A stretch of 35,423 bases of DNA from Nocardia wallacei (GTDB lineage: Bacteria; Actinomycetota; Actinomycetes; Mycobacteriales; Mycobacteriaceae). Below are positions 1-9,839 of the stretch, piece after piece (the first letter of the stretch is position 1; every line of letters starts with the position of its first letter). Below the pieces are notes generated by a model. The model saw only the letters and a program-made list of their open reading frames with translations, made no database searches and was not told the DNA's origin. A program made the position numbers and the translations under genes. The DNA is taken from contig NZ_JARWOP010000116.1 of assembly GCF_029868745.1 (NCBI RefSeq), positions 1-35,423 on the forward strand, read 5' to 3'.

Positions 1-1371
<1,371 letters not shown>

Positions 1372-1377
1372 CCGATC

Positions 1378-1422
1378 CGAAATCGCCTGCGCCGCCGCAA
1401 AAGTCGGCGCGGCGCAATTTCG
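1378..1422 (+). terminator. Hairpin after the kinase gene
   Basis: An interrupted inverted repeat begins 6 bases after the kinase stop: CGAAAT (1378-1383) pairs with ATTTCG (1417-1422), and TGCGCCGC (1388-1395) pairs with GCGGCGCA (1409-1416), around a CAAAAGT loop. There is no T-run, as is common for actinobacterial terminators. Confidence 0.55.
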
Positions 1423-1548
1423 CAATCCGCAATAGGTGAACCGGCGATTCCACCGTGCATGTTTCGTATCGACCGCGCCGCGGTATGCGGTGACGAGTCA
1501 CAGTCGGTCGAATGCACGCCGATCGCCACCGAGCCATAGGGTATACGC

Positions 1549-2262
1549 ATGGGATCCGACCGTTTGTATTTTCGTCAGCTGCTGGCCGGCCGGGATTGGG
1601 CCGTAGGCGATCCGATCGCCACGCAGATGCGCAATTTCGCGTATTTGCTCGGCGACAGAGACAGCGGTGAGTGTGTGGTCGTGGATCCCGCGTACGCCGC
1701 AACCGATCTGGTCGATATCGCCGAAGCCGACGGACTGCGCGTGAGCGGCGTGCTGGCCACCCATCACCATCCGGATCACGTGGGCGGGACAATGCTCGGA
1801 TTCACGCTGCGGGGCGTGCGTGATCTGCTGGAGCGGGTCCAGGTTCCGGTGCACGTCAATGCCGAGGAATTGCCGTGGGTCGCCAATGTCACCGACATCG
1901 CGCCCAGCGAACTCACCGGGCATCAGCACGGCGACAAGGTGACCGTCGGCGGGCTCGAGATCGAATTGCTGCACACTCCCGGGCACACCCCCGGTAGCCA
2001 GTGCTTCCTGTTCGAGGATCGGCTCGTCGCCGGTGACACCCTGTTCGTCGACGGCTGCGGGCGCACCGATTTCCCGGGTGGCGATTCCGACGCGATGTTC
2101 CGCAGTCTCCGATATCTAGCGGGCCTATCGGGAGACCCGATCGTTTATCCGGGCCACTGGTATTCGCAGGAGCCCAACGCCGCGCTGTCCACCGTGCGCG
2201 ACAGCAACTATGTGATGCGGCCGCAGACTCTGGAGCAATGGCACATGCTGATGCCGGGATAG
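1549..2262 (+). CDS. MBL-fold metallo-hydrolase (glyoxalase II-like)
   Basis: Metallo-beta-lactamase-fold hydrolase of 237 aa, probably cytoplasmic since no signal peptide is visible. The metal-binding motif THHHPDHVGG is at residues 71-80. Further ligands are H146 in LHTPGHTPGS, D163 in AGDTLFVDG and H203 in YPGHWY. This full set is the dinuclear metal centre of the glyoxalase II/persulfide dioxygenase branch. The substrate is unknown. Thioester or persulfide hydrolysis is the family norm, but actinomycetes use mycothiol rather than glutathione, so hydroxyacylglutathione hydrolase would be a risky label. The gene converges on ilvE with only 11 bp between stop codons and no room for a conventional terminator. 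Start ATG 1549 is preceded only by a weak AGGG-like site. Confidence 0.85.
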   Translation: MGSDRLYFRQLLAGRDWAVGDPIATQMRNFAYLLGDRDSGECVVVDPAYAATDLVDIAEADGLRVSGVLATHHHPDHVGGTMLGFTLRGVRDLLERVQVPVHVNAEELPWVANVTDIAPSELTGHQHGDKVTVGGLEIELLHTPGHTPGSQCFLFEDRLVAGDTLFVDGCGRTDFPGGDSDAMFRSLRYLAGLSGDPIVYPGHWYSQEPNAALSTVRDSNYVMRPQTLEQWHMLMPG

Positions 2263-2273
2263 TCCGGCCCGGC

Positions 2274-3374
2274 TCAGATCAGCTTGCGCATCCAGCCGTG
2301 AATATCGGCGAACGTGCCGCGCTGAATTCCGGTGAGCGTCTCGCGCAGCGCCATGGTGACCTCACCGGGTTCGCCGTCGCCGATGGTGAATTCGCCCTCG
2401 GCCGAGCGCACCGACGCGACCGGGATGACGACCGCCGCCGTGCCGCAGCCGAAAACCTCGGTGATCTCACCCGATTCGACGCCCTTGCGCCATTCGTCCA
2501 CCGAGATCTTGCGCTCCTCCACCTGGTAACCGGAATCGGCGGCCAGGGTGAGCAGCGAGTCGCGGGTGATGCCCGGCAGCAATGAACCGGAAAGCTCCGG
2601 GGTCACCAGCCGCGCCTGCGAGCCCGCGCCGTACACGAAGAACAGGTTGTTGGTGCCCATCTCCTCGACGTAGCGGTGTTCGCAGGCGTCCAGCCACACC
2701 ACCTGATCGCAATCCTGGTCGGCGGCCTGCTTCTGGGCCAGCAGCGAGGCGGCGTAATTGCCCGCCACCTTGGCCTCGCCGGTACCGCCCGGCGCGGCGC
2801 GCACGAACTCGGTGGACAACCAGACCCGCACCGGCTTGAGCCCGCGCGGAAAGTACGCTCCCGCAGGCGAACCCAGCAGCAGATACTTGTAGGCCTCGGC
2901 CGGTTTCACGCCCAGGCCCGCCTCGGTGGCGAACATGAACGGCCGCAGATACAGCGAATCCTCGCCGCCTGCCGCGGGCACCCAGTCGGCGTCGACCTCG
3001 AGTAGTTGGCGGATCGACTCGATGAACAGCTCCTCCGGGAGTTCGGCCATCGCCATGCGCCGCGCGGAGCGCTGGAAGCGGCGGGCGTTGGCGTCGATGC
3101 GGAAGGTCGCGATGCTGCCGTCGCCGTGCCGGTAAGCCTTCAGTCCCTCGAAGATGGCCTGACCGTAGTGGAACACCATGGTCGAGGGGTCCATCTGCAA
3201 GCTGCCGTACGGCTCGACCCGCGGATTGGTCCATTCCCCGCCCACATAGTCGATCGACACCATGTGGTCGGTGAAGAAGCGCCCGAAACCCGGTTCCACC
3301 AGCATCTCCTGCCGCCGCGCCGCCGGGGTGGGCGAGGGATGCGGGATACGGGTGAACTGCGCGGCAACGGTCAT
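2274..3374 (-). CDS. ilvE: Branched-chain amino acid aminotransferase
   Basis: PLP fold-type IV aminotransferase that interconverts leucine, isoleucine and valine with their 2-keto acids, using glutamate/2-oxoglutarate. At 366 aa it is of normal length for the actinobacterial enzyme (Rv2210c). The PLP-binding lysine is K202 in [12 protein letters not shown], and the [11 protein letters not shown] segment (about 237-247) supplies the cofactor-binding Glu. The substrate loop region [16 protein letters not shown] is at about 68-83. It lies 66 bp downstream of gcvT on the same strand, as in mycobacteria, and is probably co-transcribed with it. It ends 11 bp from the convergent MBL gene. Confidence 0.95.
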   Translation of the reverse strand: MTVAAQFTRIPHPSPTPAARRQEMLVEPGFGRFFTDHMVSIDYVGGEWTNPRVEPYGSLQMDPSTMVFHYGQAIFEGLKAYRHGDGSIATFRIDANARRFQRSARRMAMAELPEELFIESIRQLLEVDADWVPAAGGEDSLYLRPFMFATEAGLGVKPAEAYKYLLLGSPAGAYFPRGLKPVRVWLSTEFVRAAPGGTGEAKVAGNYAASLLAQKQAADQDCDQVVWLDACEHRYVEEMGTNNLFFVYGAGSQARLVTPELSGSLLPGITRDSLLTLAADSGYQVEERKISVDEWRKGVESGEITEVFGCGTAAVVIPVASVRSAEGEFTIGDGEPGEVTMALRETLTGIQRGTFADIHGWMRKLI

Positions 3375-3440
3375 GAATCCGATCCTAGAACCCGGCGTTC
3401 CGCCCGCGATGCCAGGTCCGGCATCCCGCCGGCCTCCGGG

Positions 3441-4541
3441 TCAGGAGGTATGCGGGGTGACGAAAGGCGGGCGGGTCACCTCGGCGCGGAGGCGACGGCC
3501 GCGGACGTCGACCTCCACCTGGTCGCCCGGCGCCAACCCGGCCGCGGTGTCCAGCAAAGCCAGGGCGATGCCGACCTTGAGGGTCGGCGAGAAGGTGCCC
3601 GAGGTGGTCTCGCCGACGGTCTCGTCGCCGCGCAGTACCGTCTGGCCCTGGCGCAGCACACCACGGTCGAGTGCCTTGAGCCCCAACAGGTTACGGCGCG
3701 GGCCCGCCGCCTTCTCGGCCGTCAGGGCGTCGCGGCCCCAGAACTCCGGCTTCTTCCAGCCGACGGCCCAACCGCAGCGCGCCTGCACCGGCGAGATCTC
3801 CGGCGACAGTTCGTGACCGTGCAGCGGGTAGCCCATCTCGGTGCGCAGGGTATCGCGCGCACCCAGCCCGGCCGCCCGGCCGTCCCGGGCGCGGACCTCC
3901 GCGAGCAGCGCCCGGAACAGCGGTTCGGCGTCGGCCCAGCGCGGCAGCAGCTCGTACCCGTGCTCGCCGGTGTAGCCGGTGCGGCAGACCCGGACCGGGC
4001 GGCCGTCCCACTCGGCGTCGGCGAAGGCCATGTACTCCATGTCGGTCGGCAGGCCCAGCGCGGCCAACACCTCCGCCGAGCGGGGGCCCTGCACCGCGAA
4101 CACGGCGTATCCGCGATGCTCGTCGGTGACGGTGATGCCGTCCGGCGCCGCCTTCCGCAGCTCGGCCACCACGGCGGCGGTGTTGGCGGCGTTGGGTACG
4201 AGGAACAGTTCGTCGTCGCCGACGTAATAGGCGATCAGATCGTCGATCACGCCGCCGTCCGGCGTGCAGCACAGCGTGTACTGCGCCTTGCCCGGCCGGA
4301 TCCGGCCCAGATCGTTGGTGAGCGCCGAATTCACGAACTGCGCCGCACCCGCGCCGCGCACGGTCGCCTTCCCCAGATGACTCACGTCGAACAGGCCGAC
4401 CGCCGTCCGCACGGCCGTGTGTTCGGCGACCGTCCCGGCGTACTGCACCGGCATCTCCCACCCACCGAACGGCGCGAAGCTCGCCCCCAGCTCCACGTGC
4501 ACGTCATGGATCGGGCCCTGCAACAGATTCGAGTCGGTCAC
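3441..4541 (-). CDS. gcvT: Glycine cleavage system T protein (aminomethyltransferase)
   Basis: GcvT transfers the methylene group from aminomethyl-lipoyl H-protein to tetrahydrofolate, releasing ammonia. The protein is 366 aa, normal for the family. It starts with [20 protein letters not shown] and has [14 protein letters not shown] (50-63) and [15 protein letters not shown] (92-106), where the D100/D101 pair includes the catalytic Asp. The glycine-cleavage T C-terminal barrel covers about 270-366. Start is GTG 4541. The other system genes (gcvP, gcvH) are not in the window. The lipoate synthesis genes 9 kb away supply the cofactor of the H-protein. It lies between an upstream GNAT gene (48 bp gap) and ilvE downstream. 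Confidence 0.95.
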   Translation of the reverse strand: MTDSNLLQGPIHDVHVELGASFAPFGGWEMPVQYAGTVAEHTAVRTAVGLFDVSHLGKATVRGAGAAQFVNSALTNDLGRIRPGKAQYTLCCTPDGGVIDDLIAYYVGDDELFLVPNAANTAAVVAELRKAAPDGITVTDEHRGYAVFAVQGPRSAEVLAALGLPTDMEYMAFADAEWDGRPVRVCRTGYTGEHGYELLPRWADAEPLFRALLAEVRARDGRAAGLGARDTLRTEMGYPLHGHELSPEISPVQARCGWAVGWKKPEFWGRDALTAEKAAGPRRNLLGLKALDRGVLRQGQTVLRGDETVGETTSGTFSPTLKVGIALALLDTAAGLAPGDQVEVDVRGRRLRAEVTRPPFVTPHTS

Positions 4542-4589
4542 CCGAGCGAGCTTATCGACCTTCGCACCGCACGCCCCGGCAGCCCGGGC

Positions 4590-5204
4590 TCAGCCGGCGA
4601 ACCACATGGGGTAGAGGGTGGGGCCGTTCTCGGGGAGGACGATCGGGCTGCCCTGATGGGCGAAACCGTGGCGGGCGTACAGCCGCGCGGAGCGCTCGGT
4701 GCTGGCCTCGAGGTAGGCGGGCAGACCGTCGTCCGCGGCGGCCTTCACCCGGGCCTCGACGATGGCACCGCCCGCGCCCGAGCCGCGGTGCCGCCGGAGG
4801 GTGACGATCGCATGGAGGTAGCGGTGCGGGAACTCGGTGGGATGACGTTCCGCGATCGCCGCGGTGACGGCCGCCATGCGACGGAACGGTGGGAGCGCGG
4901 TGCTTTCGAACAAGTGCCGCGCCTCCTCCGCCTCCTGCCGGATACGGTCGAGGTTCGGCACCGTCTGCCACAGTGACACCGACCAGATGTCGTCGGCTGC
5001 ACCGGCTACCCAGATCTCGTCCTCACGCAGGGCGCGGGCGACCACCTCGGGCGCGTACTCGGCGCGGAACCGCTCCGCGATGTCGGGATGGCCGTCCATC
5101 ACCCACGCCGAGACCGCCTCGTCGGCGCTCGCCTCGGCGAATACCCGCGCCACCGTCTCGGCCTCCGCCGGTTCCGCGCGGCGCACCGTCAGCTGTGTCT
5201 GCAT
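4590..5204 (-). CDS. GNAT family N-acetyltransferase
   Basis: GCN5-related acetyltransferase of 204 aa; substrate unknown. The acetyl-CoA loop is visible as LRRHRGSGAGGAIVEARV followed by YLEASTERSARLYARHGFAHQG, the usual beta5/alpha4 end of the fold. The extended acidic N-terminal half (about 1-110) is of a type seen in actinobacterial GNAT proteins of about 200 aa. Start ATG 5204 is supported by GGGAGG four bases upstream (5209-5214). A longer open frame extends upstream but would cross the divergent promoter. It is the first gene of a leftward GNAT-gcvT-ilvE run. Its promoter must lie in the 87 bp shared with the divergent TetR gene, close to that regulator's probable operator. Confidence 0.85.
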   Translation of the reverse strand: MQTQLTVRRAEPAEAETVARVFAEASADEAVSAWVMDGHPDIAERFRAEYAPEVVARALREDEIWVAGAADDIWSVSLWQTVPNLDRIRQEAEEARHLFESTALPPFRRMAAVTAAIAERHPTEFPHRYLHAIVTLRRHRGSGAGGAIVEARVKAAADDGLPAYLEASTERSARLYARHGFAHQGSPIVLPENGPTLYPMWFAG

Positions 5205-5272
5205 GTGACCTCCCGATAGTGAACACTGTGTCTGACTGCCAAGGTATGGGTCTGCTAGCGGAGATACGAGCA

Positions 5273-5300
5273 TTTCGTCACACTGCAATGTGTGATGAAA
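5273..5300. promoter_or_regulatory. Palindromic operator covering the TetR start codon
   Basis: Inverted repeat with 11-bp arms, TTTCGTCACAC (5273-5283) and GTGTGATGAAA (5290-5300), with one mismatch and a 6-bp spacer. It includes the GTG/ATG start of the downstream TetR gene. Size and symmetry fit a TetR dimer site. A smaller palindrome, ACACTGTGT, lies at 5223-5231, nearer the GNAT gene, and shares the ACAC/GTGT core. Confidence 0.6.
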
Positions 5301-6188
5301 TCCGGACCGGCCTGCGTCGCGTGCGGCGCGGCGATGACGCAGCCGCAGCGTGGCCGCCGACGCCGGTACTGCTCTCGCGCGTGCCAGGCCCGCGCCTACC
5401 GCGCCCGCCGCGACACCGTCGAGATTCCGCCTCGCCGCGCCCGGCCGCGACGGCTCACGTCGGTCGGAATCGTCCGAGCCGCAGTGGAATTGGCCGACCG
5501 CGAGGGCCTGCGAGCCCTGTCCATGCGCCGGCTCGCGACCGAACTGCGGGTGGCGACCGCCGCCCTGTACCGGCACTTCCCCGACCGCGACACGCTGCTC
5601 GCCGAGATGGCGGAACTGGTCATCGCCGAAAGTCCGCCGCCGTCAACGGATCTCACGGGATGGCGGGAGCGCATCGGGTACGAGGCCCGTGCGGAATGGC
5701 AGCTCTACCGGCGGCATCCGTGGATGCTGGCGGTCCTCGCGCAGACCCAGCCGCCGGTGGGCCCGGCACTACTCGACAGTTTGGAGAGGTTCTTCACCGC
5801 CCTCGCCGGGGCGGGCGTCGACCGCGACGGGGTGCTCTCGATCTACTTGTCGGTCTCCGGTCTGGTCCAGGGCCTCGCGCTGCTCCCCGGTTCCGAACAC
5901 TCGCCCGATCCCGCCGGGGCCGAGGCATTCCGCGCCACGGCCGTCGAGCTGGTCTCCGCACACACCTACCCGACCCTGTCCCGCTACTTCGCCGCACCGA
6001 CCGACACCATCGACCTGGATTTCGATCGGCTGCTGGAGAACGCCCTCGCACTGCTTTTCGACGGAATCGCGGCCCGGCACCCGTACCTCGGAAACGGCCG
6101 ATCGGAGCCGTCCACCGCGGCGCCCGACGGCTCCGACGTGACGCCACACGGACCCGGCCCAACGCTCACAAATCCGCCCGACCAGTAG
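5292..6188 (+). CDS. TetR-family regulator with N-terminal Cys4 zinc-binding-like segment
   Basis: 298-aa regulator with three parts. Residues 1-40 hold CVAC (8-11) and CSRAC (27-31) inside an Arg-rich stretch, a CxxC-x15-CxxxC pattern that looks like a small zinc knuckle. Residues about 53-105 form the TetR helix-turn-helix ([20 protein letters not shown]). The rest is a TetR C-terminal ligand domain of the TetR_C type, followed by a low-complexity Pro/Gly tail from about 265. Start is GTG 5292 or the adjoining ATG 5295; both lie inside a palindrome that is probably its own operator. It diverges from GNAT-gcvT-ilvE and ends 10 bp before pepA. The Cys4 segment is seen in some actinobacterial TetR proteins; a role in DNA binding or redox sensing is inference only. 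Confidence 0.88.
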   Translation: MMKSGPACVACGAAMTQPQRGRRRRYCSRACQARAYRARRDTVEIPPRRARPRRLTSVGIVRAAVELADREGLRALSMRRLATELRVATAALYRHFPDRDTLLAEMAELVIAESPPPSTDLTGWRERIGYEARAEWQLYRRHPWMLAVLAQTQPPVGPALLDSLERFFTALAGAGVDRDGVLSIYLSVSGLVQGLALLPGSEHSPDPAGAEAFRATAVELVSAHTYPTLSRYFAAPTDTIDLDFDRLLENALALLFDGIAARHPYLGNGRSEPSTAAPDGSDVTPHGPGPTLTNPPDQ

Positions 6189-6198
6189 CCTTGTGCGC

Positions 6199-7707
6199 AT
6201 GACAGCTGTTGCAGATCGTTCGCTCGGACCGGAATTGGCACGCACCGTAGACATCGGCGCCGACACCGATGTGCTCGTCATCGGGCTCGTCACGACCGAC
6301 GACGGGCCGGCGGTCGCTCCGGACGACGCGTTCGACGACGTGCTGAGCGCGGAGGTCCGCGCGGCGCTGGCCGAGCAGTTGCGGGCCGTCGGGGCGAAGG
6401 GCAAGGCGGAGGAGCTGACCCGGATCCCCGCGCCGGCGGGCCTGGATGTCACCAGCGTGCTCGCGGTGGGGCTGGGCTCGGCGGACAAGCTCGACGCGGA
6501 GCAGATCCGCAAGTCGGCCGGGGTCGCGGGGCGCGCGCTCGCCGGTGTGGGCACCGCCGTCACCACCCTGTCGGGGCTGGATTTGGGCGCCGCGGCCGAG
6601 GGCTTCTATCTCGGCGCCTACACCTTCACCCCGTTCCGATCGGGGAAATCCGCGCCCAAGCCGGACGAACAGCCGGTGCGGCGCGTCGAATTCCTGGTCC
6701 CCGAACCGGGTTTCGGCGAGGAGGCGCTGTTCCGGGCGCAGAGCACCGCGGAGGCCGTTGCCACCGCCCGCGACTTCGTCAACACCCCGCCCAGTCACCT
6801 CTACCCGGCCGAATTCGCCGCGCGCGCACAGCAATTGGCCGAGGCTGCCGGGCTGGAAGTCGAGGTGCTCGATGAAAAGGCGCTGGAGGCACAGGGTTTC
6901 GGCGGCATCCTCGGGGTCGGCAAGGGTTCCTCGCGACCGCCGCGGCTGATCCGTATCACCCACCGCGGCGGGGCCAAGAAGGTCGCTCTGATCGGCAAGG
7001 GCATCACCTTCGATACCGGCGGCATCTCCATCAAGCCCGCCGCCAACATGGAGAACATGACCTCGGACATGGGTGGCGCGGCCGCGGTCATCGCGACCGT
7101 GCTGCTGGCGGCGCGGCTGAGCCTGCCGATCACGGTGACGGCCACCGTGCCGATGGCGGAGAATATGCCGTCCGCGACCGCCCAGCGGCCCGGCGACGTG
7201 CTGACACAGTACGGCGGGACCACCGTCGAGGTGATCAACACCGACGCCGAGGGACGGCTCATCCTGGCCGACGCCATGGTGCGCGCGGGCGAGGACGAGC
7301 CCGACTATCTCATCGACGTCGCCACCCTGACCGGTGCGCAGTTGGTCGCTCTCGGCACCCGGACCCCGGGCGTGATGGGCACCGACGAGTTCCGCGACCG
7401 CGTGGCCCGCGTCTCCCAGGAGGTCGGCGAGAACGGGTGGGCCATGCCGCTGCCCGCCGAACTGCGCGCCGACCTCAACTCGAAGATCGCCGACCTGGCC
7501 AATGTGACCCCGCACCGCAACGGCGGCATGCTCGCGGCCGGGCTCTACCTCAAGGAGTTCGTCCCCGAGGGCGTGCAGTGGGCCCACCTCGACGTCGCGG
7601 GCCCGGCCTACAACACCGGTGGCCCCTTCGGCTACATCGGCAAGGGCGGCACGGGCGTCCCCGTCCGCACCCTCATCGCGGTCTTGGACGACATCGCCGC
7701 GGAGTAG
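6199..7707 (+). CDS. pepA: Leucyl aminopeptidase (M17)
   Basis: Cytosolic M17 metallo-aminopeptidase of 502 aa that removes N-terminal residues from peptides. The catalytic C-terminal domain has K267 and D272 in [21 protein letters not shown], and the family signature NTDAEGRL at 347-354, which hold the two metal ions. The N-terminal third is the regulatory macro-like domain. I prefer ATG 6199 over GTG 6193, six bases upstream in the same frame; neither has a strong ribosome binding site. It follows the TetR gene by 10 bp, so they may share a transcript. It corresponds to pepB/Rv2213 in the mycobacterial order. A long stem follows the stop. Confidence 0.94.
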   Translation: MTAVADRSLGPELARTVDIGADTDVLVIGLVTTDDGPAVAPDDAFDDVLSAEVRAALAEQLRAVGAKGKAEELTRIPAPAGLDVTSVLAVGLGSADKLDAEQIRKSAGVAGRALAGVGTAVTTLSGLDLGAAAEGFYLGAYTFTPFRSGKSAPKPDEQPVRRVEFLVPEPGFGEEALFRAQSTAEAVATARDFVNTPPSHLYPAEFAARAQQLAEAAGLEVEVLDEKALEAQGFGGILGVGKGSSRPPRLIRITHRGGAKKVALIGKGITFDTGGISIKPAANMENMTSDMGGAAAVIATVLLAARLSLPITVTATVPMAENMPSATAQRPGDVLTQYGGTTVEVINTDAEGRLILADAMVRAGEDEPDYLIDVATLTGAQLVALGTRTPGVMGTDEFRDRVARVSQEVGENGWAMPLPAELRADLNSKIADLANVTPHRNGGMLAAGLYLKEFVPEGVQWAHLDVAGPAYNTGGPFGYIGKGGTGVPVRTLIAVLDDIAAE

Positions 7708-7716
7708 GGGCGACGT

Positions 7717-7793
7717 CCGGCCTGTGCGGACACGATCCGCGTCGTCACGGCGGATTCGGCCGTCTCGGCTGGGATTGTGTCCGCGCAGGCCGG
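7717..7793 (+). terminator. Long-stem terminator between pepA and the AraC gene
   Basis: The 22-bp arms at 7717-7738 and 7772-7793 pair fully in + strand RNA if two G-U pairs are allowed. In RNA from the opposite strand the same two positions are A-C mismatches. This favours a role ending pepA transcription. The 33-base loop is GC-rich and there is no real T-run. Confidence 0.65.
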
Positions 7794-7796
7794 GTT

Positions 7797-8720
7797 TCAG
7801 GAGGCGGGTTGGCGGCGGGTGGTGCGGTAGGCGGTGGGGGCCTGGCCGTGGATGCGTTTGAAGGCGCGGGAGAAGGCGAATTCGGAGGCGTAGCCGATGC
7901 TGCGGGCTACCGTGGCGACGGAGTCGGGGCTGTCGCGGAGGCGGCGGGCGGCCAGTTCCATGCGCCAGCGGGCGAGGTAGGTCAGGGGTGGTTCGCCGAC
8001 GAGGGTGGTGAAGCGGCGGGCCAGGGTGGCGCGGGAGATCCGGACCCGGTCGGCCAGTTCGGCCAATGTCCAAGGGTACGAAGGGTTTTCGTGTAGCAGG
8101 GCCATCACCCGGGCGATCTCGGGGTCGCGCAGCGCCACCAGCCAGGACGCCGCCGCCTCGGTGCGCGACTCCGTCCACGCCCGCAGCGCGTGAATGAACA
8201 GCACGTCCACCAGCCGGTCGACCACGGTCTGCGTCCCCGGCCGCTCGGCGCCCACCTCGGCGCCGAGCAGCGTCAATGTCGCGGCCAGTTCGGGCCGGTG
8301 CGCGGCCTGTTCGGCAGACAGGTGCACCACCGGCGGCAGCAGCGTGAACAGCGGATGGGAACCGTAGTCGTCGTAGTGGTAGGCGCCGCAGACCGTACGC
8401 GTGCGCGGCCCGGGTCCGTCGAGCACGATCGCGCGGCGGCCGGGCGGCGGGGCTATCTGCCCGTAGGGAGTCAGCGGTGCGTCCGGCGTGCTCGCCAGCG
8501 CGTGCCCGCCACCGGTCGGCAGCAGCACGAAGTCGCCGGTCGCCAGGCGCAGCGGCGGCGCCTCGGCGCGCAGCAGCCAGCACTCACCGTCCACGACGGC
8601 GTGGAACGCGGCCATCGGCACCTCGTCCAGCCGCACACCCCACGACCCCGCCGCGGTCAGCTGGGCCATCACGACGCCGGCGACACCGGTCGCGGCCAGC
8701 ACATCGGTCAGCACATCCAC
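7797..8720 (-). CDS. AraC-family regulator with cupin sensor domain
   Basis: 307-aa transcription regulator. The N-terminal half (about 20-170) is of the cupin_6 type, with MAAFHAVVDGECWLL and FVLLPTGGGHALAS. The C-terminal 100 residues form the double helix-turn-helix of AraC: WTLAELADRVRISRATLARR, then VATVARSIGYASEFAFSRAFKR. Start is GTG 8720. It diverges from the peroxiredoxin-like gene across 84 bp that hold a pair of direct repeats suited to AraC binding, so it probably controls that gene and perhaps itself. Ligand unknown. Its stop is 4 bp from the long stem it shares with pepA. Confidence 0.9.
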   Translation of the reverse strand: MDVLTDVLAATGVAGVVMAQLTAAGSWGVRLDEVPMAAFHAVVDGECWLLRAEAPPLRLATGDFVLLPTGGGHALASTPDAPLTPYGQIAPPPGRRAIVLDGPGPRTRTVCGAYHYDDYGSHPLFTLLPPVVHLSAEQAAHRPELAATLTLLGAEVGAERPGTQTVVDRLVDVLFIHALRAWTESRTEAAASWLVALRDPEIARVMALLHENPSYPWTLAELADRVRISRATLARRFTTLVGEPPLTYLARWRMELAARRLRDSPDSVATVARSIGYASEFAFSRAFKRIHGQAPTAYRTTRRQPAS

Positions 8721-8739
8721 CGCACCAGTGTATGAGACT

Positions 8740-8771
8740 TCCGGCTATGGATTCGCGACGTCCGGCCATGG
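8740..8771. promoter_or_regulatory. Direct repeats spaced 21 bp, probable AraC-type operator
   Basis: TCCGGCTATGG (8740-8750) and TCCGGCCATGG (8761-8771) match at 10 of 11 positions and lie exactly 21 bp apart, two helical turns. AraC proteins bind such tandem half-sites. They sit between the divergent AraC and peroxiredoxin-like genes; the second repeat ends 33 bp before the peroxiredoxin start. Confidence 0.55.
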
Positions 8772-8804
8772 TCGCGGCGGCACCGCCGCCTTACTCTCGT
8801 CTAC

Positions 8805-9458
8805 ATGCCAGAAAGCTACGCGCACAACCTGATTCGATTCGAAGAACAGTACGCCGGACTACTGCCGGAGGACCTGCTGAAGCGGGCGCAGGACCATGCC
8901 GGGAGTCTCAGCGACCTCGGCTCCGACGCTCTCACCGCGGGCGCCCTCGCTCCGGACTTCACCCTGACCGACCAGCGCGGGGAGCCCTTCCACCTCGCGG
9001 CCGCCCTGCGCACCGGCCCGGTCATCGTGTCGTTCTACCGCGGCGGCTGGTGCCCATACTGCAACGTGCAACTGCACACGCTGCAGCAGGCGTTGCCCGA
9101 ATTCCGCACCCACGGTGCACGACTCGTTGCGATCTCCCCGGACCAGCCGGACGATTCGCTGTCCACGGCCGAGCGCCACGCCCTGGAATTCGATGTGCTG
9201 TCCGATCCGGACAATCGCGTCGCCCGCGCCTACGGACTCCTGTTCACGGTGCCGGAGAACGTCCGCGACATCTACCGCACGGCGGGCGCGGACCTCACGG
9301 CCACCGACGCGAAGCTGCCGATCCCCGCAACCTACGTCGTCGGCACCGACCACCGCATCCGCTTCGCCCACGTCGACGGCGACTATCGGCAGCGAGCGGA
9401 GACCGCCGACCTCCTCGCCGCCCTGGGCGACCACGCGCCGACGGATGCCGCGGGCTGA
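8805..9458 (+). CDS. Peroxiredoxin-like (AhpC/TSA) protein
   Basis: 217-aa thioredoxin-fold protein of the AhpC/TSA group, probably cytoplasmic. An N-terminal helical extension (1-45) precedes LAPDFTLTDQRGEPF and the active-site segment FYRGGWCPYCN, with C83 and C86. The GGWCPYC form, with two Cys in CxxC spacing, is typical of the peroxiredoxin-like family 2 group rather than of classical AhpC (TFVCPTE). It probably reduces peroxides using thiols, but a disulfide reductase role is possible. The start ATG has no strong ribosome binding site. Divergence from an AraC regulator with tandem repeats between them suggests inducible expression. It converges on the 114-aa gene at 9495. Confidence 0.85.
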   Translation: MPESYAHNLIRFEEQYAGLLPEDLLKRAQDHAGSLSDLGSDALTAGALAPDFTLTDQRGEPFHLAAALRTGPVIVSFYRGGWCPYCNVQLHTLQQALPEFRTHGARLVAISPDQPDDSLSTAERHALEFDVLSDPDNRVARAYGLLFTVPENVRDIYRTAGADLTATDAKLPIPATYVVGTDHRIRFAHVDGDYRQRAETADLLAALGDHAPTDAAG

Positions 9459-9494
9459 TCGGCGACCACTGAAACGGCTTGCGGCAGCGGACCG

Positions 9495-9839
9495 TCAGGG
9501 GTTGGGTTCGCCCAATTCCCGTTCCAGCGCCCGCTTCCGCTCGATGCGACGGCGGGCGTCGAAGTCTCGCATGCGCTGCGGGTAACCGGTGCGGCCGACG
9601 TCGTAGACGGGGATGCCGAGGCGGCCGGACAGCCGCCGGGCGCCTTGCTCCCCGACTATCCGCCGCGTCCATTCACCATCCGTGGCAACAAGAACCACCG
9701 TGACATCGGTCACGGTGGTTTTCGGCTCCACGTAGGCCTCTACGCCGATATGGGTGCGGACCCAATCGTCCAGATAGCGGAAATCGCCGGCACCGGAACC
9801 ACCCGGCCCGCTGCGGCGGAAACGATCCAGCAAACCCAT
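9495..9839 (-). CDS. Conserved hypothetical protein, 114 aa
   Basis: I do not recognise a named family. The protein starts MGLLDRFRRSG, has a flexible Gly-rich stretch (11-19), a compact alpha/beta core (about 20-90) and a charged C-terminal helix (RRRIERKRALERELGE). The core has an alternating hydrophobic strand TDVTVVLVATDGEW, and Arg/Gly-rich RLGIPVYDVGRTGYP near the end. There is no signal peptide or transmembrane segment. I chose ATG 9839 because the longer frame upstream enters GC-rich noncoding-looking sequence; GCGGAG lies directly upstream and GGAGG about 12 bases away. It occupies the slot before dlaT where M. tuberculosis has a different gene. Confidence 0.65.
   Translation of the reverse strand: MGLLDRFRRSGPGGSGAGDFRYLDDWVRTHIGVEAYVEPKTTVTDVTVVLVATDGEWTRRIVGEQGARRLSGRLGIPVYDVGRTGYPQRMRDFDARRRIERKRALERELGEPNP

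Noticed and set aside
3006..4976. 656-codon open frame on + opposite ilvE, gcvT and GNAT
   Set aside because: It spans three recognised genes on the other strand and gives Arg/Gly-rich sequence without family features.
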